Assembly (NCBI RefSeq): GCF_002831565.1
Contig: NZ_CP025096.1
Location: 3,635,027-3,699,026 of the forward strand
Length of the DNA stretch: 64,000 bases
DNA from: Spirosoma pollinicola
GTDB taxonomy: Bacteria; Bacteroidota; Bacteroidia; Cytophagales; Spirosomataceae
Reading direction: 5' to 3'
Shown here: piece after piece, positions 59,573 to 64,000 of the stretch
Layout: the number at the start of each line of letters is the position of its first letter
Position numbering within the stretch: the stretch's first letter is position 1
Position numbers and translations under genes: made by a program
The notes under the pieces: generated by a model
What the model saw: only the letters and a program-made list of their open reading frames with translations
Database searches by the model: none
What the model was told of the DNA's origin: nothing

Positions 59573-61393
59573 TTAAGGTTTCCTCCGCTTCAGTGCTAAA
59601 TCATGCGCGGTGTCGTAGTAAGACCGCAGGCTGCTCCAATCAAAAACATCGGCAATGCTTTCAACGCGGTTCCGTTGCTGAATACGGTCCCGCTGGGCCA
59701 TCCGGACGAACCGATAGAGCACATCGGCTAATTGGTCGGCAGCTTCATCGAACGACTGTGTTCGACGATTGATGACGTAAATACCCCGATTCTCGTAATC
59801 ACGCATGATCTGCATGATGAAATCGCCAAAGCCCGATTGGTCGCTCGTAACGGTTGGAATACCCCGCACAACGCACTCCAGGGGTGTGTATCCCCAGGGC
59901 TCATAATAGCTCGGGAATACGCCTAGGTGGCATCCGCGTACAAACTGGCTATAATCCAGACCGAAGAGGGGGTTAGTAGACGCAATGAAATCGGGGTGAT
60001 AAACGATTTTTACCCGGTCATACTCGTTGTTGACCAGATTGGCCTTCTGGATAAACCGCGTCATATCGTCTTCCTGCACCAGATTGTGCGTAACAAAAGG
60101 TGGCAAATGCTTCGTTTTCCAGCTCTGCACCGTGCGCCGTAGCCGAAGCCGCCAATATTCATCGACAAAGTTATTCAGGTCGGGTAATGTTGTACCCTGA
60201 GGGTCAGAGGCCGCAGCCTGGAACAGCCGCTCACCAACCTGTTTCTCAATACTTTCGCAGGTTTCCTGAATTTCGTCCAATAGAGCTCTGGAATGAAGTA
60301 CATCAGGGTTGATTGACGTGTAAGGCTGTTTGGTAACCATGAACATCACGATCGTCATGTCCATATTGGCTTCGCGCATCCGGTAGTTTACACGGGCAAG
60401 GGCTTCGAGGGTTAAGTCATATCCTTTATTGGTAAATTCAAAGCGCCCGGATGTGAAAAAGTAGAGGGTTTTTTCCAGATCAAACGAATAGCTCTGGAAA
60501 AAGTGGCCCATCACAAACTCATGAATCTTCTGCTTGAATCGAACGTGCAGGTTCTGGAATTCGTGGACGGCGGCAAAACGCGTCACGTTCAGTCCATTAG
60601 GTAGAACTAGGTCGGGGTTTCTGCCCAGAAAAACTTCGCATTCGCGAGCCGTTACATCGCTCACCGTCGTGAAAACGTGCGCCTGTAAAGCCGACAGCCG
60701 TTCGATAGTGGCCTGCGTTTCAATACCGTAATGCTGTGCTTCCCGTTTCCAGTCGAAAAAAGGAAGCTTGCCATAAAAACCGGGTTCATTCTGTGCCAGG
60801 TAGCGGCCAAGCATAGTAGCATGTGTTGTAAACACCGTGGCTACCTTAACATTGTTGCGACGCAGATCGGGCAGTCCGGTACTGGCCATCCATTCATGAA
60901 AATGAGCAACAAAATCAACACGTCGGGCGTGGTCTTCGGCTAGCAGGGTAATAAAAACGCGCACCATCTCGCCAAAAGCAATCGTTTGATTGACAAGATC
61001 TTCGATGTTAAGTGTCGACAGTTGGTGATTAAGCCAAAGCTGTGTTTTTATTTCGTTGAGTTGATTGACGTTTATGCTACTAATGTCAAATAACACCACC
61101 CGCGGGCGACCCGTAACGAGCCAGTAGCCATACTCGACGCGGTAGCCTAACTGCCGCATCTTACGAACTGTTTGCCCAATCTCGGTTTCATCAGAGTCAG
61201 TAATAGGTTCGAATTCAGCAGCAGCTCGCTGGGGAAAGTAAGGGCCTAAGGCAACGTAGTTATCGTCCCATTTCTCGACCATTGCCGGTACTTTTGACCG
61301 GATCACTGTATATATTCCGCCTACTTGATTACACACCTCCCAGGCGATTTCCAGTAGTAATTTCCGCTTCGATGTTGAGAATACCGCTTCCAA
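59573..61393 (-). CDS. Eukaryote-type glycogen synthase (GT3)
   Basis: This 606-residue protein matches the GT3 family of fungal and animal glycogen synthases rather than bacterial GlgA. N-terminal LLLEIAWEVCNQVGGIYTVI, then RSKVPAMVEKWDDNYVALGP; middle FVAHFHEWMASTGLPDLRRN and ATVFTTHATMLGRYLAQNEP; C-terminal FPSYYEPWGYTPLECVVRGI and TVTSDQSGFGDFIMQIM with the conserved Glu of the GT-B donor site. It should extend alpha-1,4-glucan from UDP-glucose. The arginine-rich regulatory cluster of eukaryotic enzymes appears to be reduced. GT3 enzymes are known in some Bacteroidota. Confidence 0.93.
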   Translation of the reverse strand: MEAVFSTSKRKLLLEIAWEVCNQVGGIYTVIRSKVPAMVEKWDDNYVALGPYFPQRAAAEFEPITDSDETEIGQTVRKMRQLGYRVEYGYWLVTGRPRVVLFDISSINVNQLNEIKTQLWLNHQLSTLNIEDLVNQTIAFGEMVRVFITLLAEDHARRVDFVAHFHEWMASTGLPDLRRNNVKVATVFTTHATMLGRYLAQNEPGFYGKLPFFDWKREAQHYGIETQATIERLSALQAHVFTTVSDVTARECEVFLGRNPDLVLPNGLNVTRFAAVHEFQNLHVRFKQKIHEFVMGHFFQSYSFDLEKTLYFFTSGRFEFTNKGYDLTLEALARVNYRMREANMDMTIVMFMVTKQPYTSINPDVLHSRALLDEIQETCESIEKQVGERLFQAAASDPQGTTLPDLNNFVDEYWRLRLRRTVQSWKTKHLPPFVTHNLVQEDDMTRFIQKANLVNNEYDRVKIVYHPDFIASTNPLFGLDYSQFVRGCHLGVFPSYYEPWGYTPLECVVRGIPTVTSDQSGFGDFIMQIMRDYENRGIYVINRRTQSFDEAADQLADVLYRFVRMAQRDRIQQRNRVESIADVFDWSSLRSYYDTAHDLALKRRKP

Positions 61394-61488
61394 ATTAGTT
61401 AGTCGTTTTGGCGCAATGATTAGTTGTGGCGTTTTTTAAGGTCTTTTCACTGCAAATAAACAATATAAACAATAAGAGATAAATTTGT

Positions 61489-62502
61489 TTATTTTAAATA
61501 TGACTTGGCATCGGTCACCTGAGTCTGCTTATTCTGCGATAGCGTGAAGTTAAAGCCGGTTTGAATACTGAAAGCCCCGTGTTCGCCTTTCTTATTCACA
61601 GCCAGAAAGCCAACCTGTATATCTTTGAATTCCTGCCTATTAACAATGCGAAGAGCGGCTTCCTCGCACGCCTGTTGCGGTGTTCGTCCCTGGCGCATCA
61701 ATTCTACAACCAAAAATGAACCGCAGGTACGCATAACTAATTCCCCCAACCCGGTGGCACAGGCTCCACCAATTTCGTTGTCGACAAAGAGGCCTGCTCC
61801 GATAATGGGCGAGTCACCAACACGACCACGCATTTTGTAGGCCAGACCGCTTGTTGTGCAGGCACCTGAAATATCGCCTTTGCTGTCGATGGCTAACATA
61901 CCAATTGTATCGTGCCGCTCAATGTTGGCAATGGGTTTGTATTTGGCCGTTTTCAGCCATTCACGCCACTCCTTTTCGGCTTTTGCGGTAAGCAGATTTT
62001 CTTTTTTGAACCCTTGCGAAAGAGCAAACTGAAGAGCTCCTTCGCCACTCAGCATGACGTGGGGTGTTTTTTGCATCACGGCCTTGGCTACTGAGATGGG
62101 ATGCATGATGTGTTCCAGAAACGTGACTGAGCCAGCATTTCCTTTCTCATCCATAATACAGGCATCGAGCGTAACGTGCCCATCGCGGTCGGGGCGGCCG
62201 CCATACCCTACACTCATATCCTCAGGGTCGGCTTCGGGCACGCGGACACCAGCCTCTACGGCATCCAGTGCGCTGCCCCCCTTATCGAGCACCGCTTGAG
62301 CGGCTATATTGGCTTTCGGTTGCTTCCAGGTTGAAATAACTAAAGGTGCTGGTCCGGCACCTACCACACCAGACGTAGACAAACTACCCGCCGAAGTACT
62401 ACTGGATGAGCCAGAAAGCGTTGATTTAATAGTACTAAATGATAGTGAAGGGATAAGCCCGGCCAGCGAGCTAAGGGTCAGAAAACGGCGTCGATTTACC
62501 AT
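61489..62502 (-). CDS. Glycosylasparaginase (N4-(beta-GlcNAc)-asparaginase)
   Basis: The ATG at 62502 (MVNRRRFLTLSSLAGLIPSL) gives a Tat-like signal and 337 residues. The Ntn-hydrolase fold shows the autocleavage site HDTIGM with Thr as nucleophile, preceded by ASALDAVEAGV-type helix GGSALDAVEAGVRVPEADPE and GYGGRPDRDGHVTLDACIMD. Later come GAGLFVDNEIGGACATGLGE and VVELMRQGRTPQQACEEAAL. It removes Asn from N-linked GlcNAc-Asn, as in Elizabethkingia glycosylasparaginase, probably in the periplasm. Confidence 0.95.
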   Translation of the reverse strand: MVNRRRFLTLSSLAGLIPSLSFSTIKSTLSGSSSSTSAGSLSTSGVVGAGPAPLVISTWKQPKANIAAQAVLDKGGSALDAVEAGVRVPEADPEDMSVGYGGRPDRDGHVTLDACIMDEKGNAGSVTFLEHIMHPISVAKAVMQKTPHVMLSGEGALQFALSQGFKKENLLTAKAEKEWREWLKTAKYKPIANIERHDTIGMLAIDSKGDISGACTTSGLAYKMRGRVGDSPIIGAGLFVDNEIGGACATGLGELVMRTCGSFLVVELMRQGRTPQQACEEAALRIVNRQEFKDIQVGFLAVNKKGEHGAFSIQTGFNFTLSQNKQTQVTDAKSYLK

Positions 62503-62581
62503 GATATAAGGCTTACGGCTCAAATTAAAGGAATAAACGCTTGGCATTTACTACTTTTAAGCGATTTATTCCAAACGATGT

Positions 62582-63475
62582 ATGGCTGTTCCCGATAAAC
62601 ATATATTGCTCATGGATGGCCCCGATAGCAAGGGCCTGATTTATCACGTGACTGGCGTCCTGTTCAGGCATGGCCTTAACATCATTCACAATGATGAATA
62701 TGTAAGTCCGTCCGGGCGGTTTTTCATGCGAACAGAGTTTGAAGCCGGGTCTGTCTCCTTCGACAGTGCCGCTTTGCTTAACGAATTGCAGACGACTATA
62801 CCTCAGTCGGGGAGTTCTACTGAAAGTGAAGTGAAAACGGCTCATTCGTCAGGCATTACTTTCCGGTTGAATCCAAAGCGTAAGAAAAACATTTTGGTGA
62901 TGGTAACGAAAGAACATCACTGCCTTGGTGAATTGCTTATTCGGTATGCGTTTGATGAACTGGATGCTGATATTCTGGCCGTTGTAAGCAATTACAATAT
63001 CCTGCAACCGCTAGTAAGCAAATTCGGCATCCCGTTTCATTACATCTCGCACGAAGGCAAAACCCGTGAGGAACACGAAGAAGCTATTTTGCGGACACTG
63101 GCAATTTATGAGCCGGAATACCTCGTTCTGGCAAAATATATGCGGGTGTTAACGGCCGGTTTTGTAGATCAATTCCCAAACCGAATCGTCAATATTCATC
63201 ATTCCTTTTTGCCTGCTTTCGTCGGCGCGAATCCATACCGCCAAGCCTATGAGCGGGGTGTTAAAATTATTGGAGCAACGGCTCATTTTGTCAATAACGA
63301 TCTGGACGAAGGGCCAATTATTGCTCAAAATGTGAAGGAGGTCGATCACCGTCATACCGCGGTCGATATGGCGACAGAGGGTAAAGATGTTGAAAAAATT
63401 GTGTTATCGCAGGCGCTGAAACTGGTGTTCAACGACCGGGTCTTTATTTCGGGGAATCGAGCGATTGTTTTGTGA
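62582..63475 (+). CDS. purU: Formyltetrahydrofolate deformylase
   Basis: This 297-residue protein has an N-terminal ACT domain at about 5-85 (HILLMDGPDSKGLIYHVTGV) and a C-terminal formyltransferase fold: NILVMVTKEHHCLGELLIRY, FPNRIVNIHHSFLPAFVGAN (catalytic Asn/His with HHSFLPAF) and IIGATAHFVNNDLDEGPIIA (catalytic Asp). It hydrolyses 10-formyl-THF to formate for purine synthesis balance. It is divergent from the glycosylasparaginase gene. Confidence 0.96.
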   Translation: MAVPDKHILLMDGPDSKGLIYHVTGVLFRHGLNIIHNDEYVSPSGRFFMRTEFEAGSVSFDSAALLNELQTTIPQSGSSTESEVKTAHSSGITFRLNPKRKKNILVMVTKEHHCLGELLIRYAFDELDADILAVVSNYNILQPLVSKFGIPFHYISHEGKTREEHEEAILRTLAIYEPEYLVLAKYMRVLTAGFVDQFPNRIVNIHHSFLPAFVGANPYRQAYERGVKIIGATAHFVNNDLDEGPIIAQNVKEVDHRHTAVDMATEGKDVEKIVLSQALKLVFNDRVFISGNRAIVL

Positions 63476-63487
63476 AAAATATTGATT

Positions 63488-63568
63488 TTCTGTCATTCTG
63501 ACGAAGGAGAAATCTTAATACGCTAAGTGAGTCAAACTCAAGATTCCTCCTTCGTCGGAATGATAGAA
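63488..63568. repeat. REP-like palindrome overlapping the 3' end of cutC
   Basis: Positions 63488-63516 and 63540-63568 are reverse complements over 29 nt with three transition mismatches around a 23-nt spacer. The core GTCATTCTGACGAAGGAG resembles GTCATTCnGAnGAAG-type intergenic repeats I know from Bacteroidota. The right arm lies inside the cutC reading frame and supplies its last codons and TGA stop. Confidence 0.8.
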
Positions 63569-64000
63569 ATAACCGCCCGAATTTTTGCTTCGTTTGCTTC
63601 AATGTATTCATACTCGTTGGGTTGTACAGATGCCATTGATACCGATGGTTGGCGGAAAACCATGCCGCTATCTTCTTTCTGCCCACCGCTTAAGTGTAGC
63701 GAACTGACACCCGCGTCAATAAGTAACTGGGCATTTTGGCCGTTTACACCCGCGCCAGCCATAATTTCGATGCGTCCGGCGGCTGCCTGGGCTAGTTGGC
63801 GGAGAGTTTCTACCCCACTTTCGGCGGTTTGTTGCTGACCGGAGGTGAGAATTCGCACGGCCCCCATACGAATAATGGCTTCTAGCGCTTCGAGTGGATC
63901 GCGGGTCATGTCGAACGCCCGATGGAAGGTGACAGGTAACGGGTTAGCCAGCTCGATAAGTTGTCGTGTCTGCGTTTCATTAACGGTTCCGTCGGCCTGC
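63538..64000 (-). CDS. cutC: CutC-family copper homeostasis protein (5' part outside window)
   Basis: The frame runs off the right edge, so the N-terminus is missing. The visible 150 or so residues match CutC: NPLPVTFHRAFDMTRDPLEA, IIRMGAVRILTSGQQQTAES, AAAGRIEIMAGAGVNGQNAQ and GVSSLHLSGGQKEDSGMVFR, a TIM-barrel protein linked to copper tolerance. The last residues (ISIIPTKEES) are encoded by the REP-like palindrome at 63540-63568 and look unlike a native family ending. Confidence 0.92.
   Translation of the reverse strand, partial: QADGTVNETQTRQLIELANPLPVTFHRAFDMTRDPLEALEAIIRMGAVRILTSGQQQTAESGVETLRQLAQAAAGRIEIMAGAGVNGQNAQLLIDAGVSSLHLSGGQKEDSGMVFRQPSVSMASVQPNEYEYIEANEAKIRAVISIIPTKEES

Overview
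The window is a chromosomal segment of a member of the Bacteroidota, most likely a Cytophagales (Spirosoma-like) aerobe. The evidence is a FecR/SusC/SusD locus with an N-terminal STN domain on SusC, an alternative complex III (ACIII) operon fused to an aa3-type oxidase operon, TAnnTTTG-type -7 promoter boxes, and gene families typical of the phylum. Genus-level placement is inference. There is no prophage, insertion sequence, CRISPR array or rRNA. One tRNA (Cys) is present.

Layout. 1-10.4 kb: housekeeping and unknown genes (TPR protein, Lrp/AsnC regulator, DUF2805 and a 47-residue DUF2256 protein, GHL10 lipoprotein, IspH, flavin reductase-like protein, DoxX-like membrane protein, GH3-like enzyme, glycerophosphodiesterase). 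10.4-20.9 kb, minus strand: an ECF sigma factor, FecR anti-sigma, SusC with STN domain, SusD, and a 1217-residue FG-GAP/UnbV lipoprotein. Together these look like a trans-envelope-regulated uptake locus. 21-28.5 kb: penicillin-acylase-family Ntn hydrolase, OmpH/Skp-like protein, SmpB, HNH nuclease, ribosomal protein S1, tRNA-Cys.

28.5-45.8 kb is the core of the window: sixteen co-directional genes encoding ACIII (ActA-F), then cytochrome oxidase subunits II and I, heme A synthesis (CtaA, CtaB), two subunit III-type proteins, subunit IV, SCO1, DUF420, a small CxxC membrane protein and DUF983. This is a complete quinol-to-oxygen module that passes electrons from quinol through ACIII hemes to the CuA/heme a oxidase.

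45.8-48.4 kb: a translationally coupled ECF sigma factor, single-pass membrane protein and putative outer-membrane barrel. 48.4-64 kb: envelope, sugar and salvage genes (SDR, glycosyltransferase, LpxH-like phosphoesterase, PglD-like acyltransferase, GDP-fucose synthase, YwqK-like repeat protein, RhlE helicase, fructosamine kinase, AnmK, Mog, eukaryote-type GT3 glycogen synthase, glycosylasparaginase, PurU, and CutC truncated by the window edge).

The most unusual non-genic feature is a set of very long, nearly perfect inverted repeats in short intergenic gaps. Their sequences are unrelated but their architecture is shared (arms of 17-41 bp). One REP-like palindrome supplies the stop codon and last residues of CutC. 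I did not find a clearly new defence or metabolic system. The strongest candidates for new biology are these palindromes, the sigma/membrane/barrel trio, and the extra heme domain on ActA.
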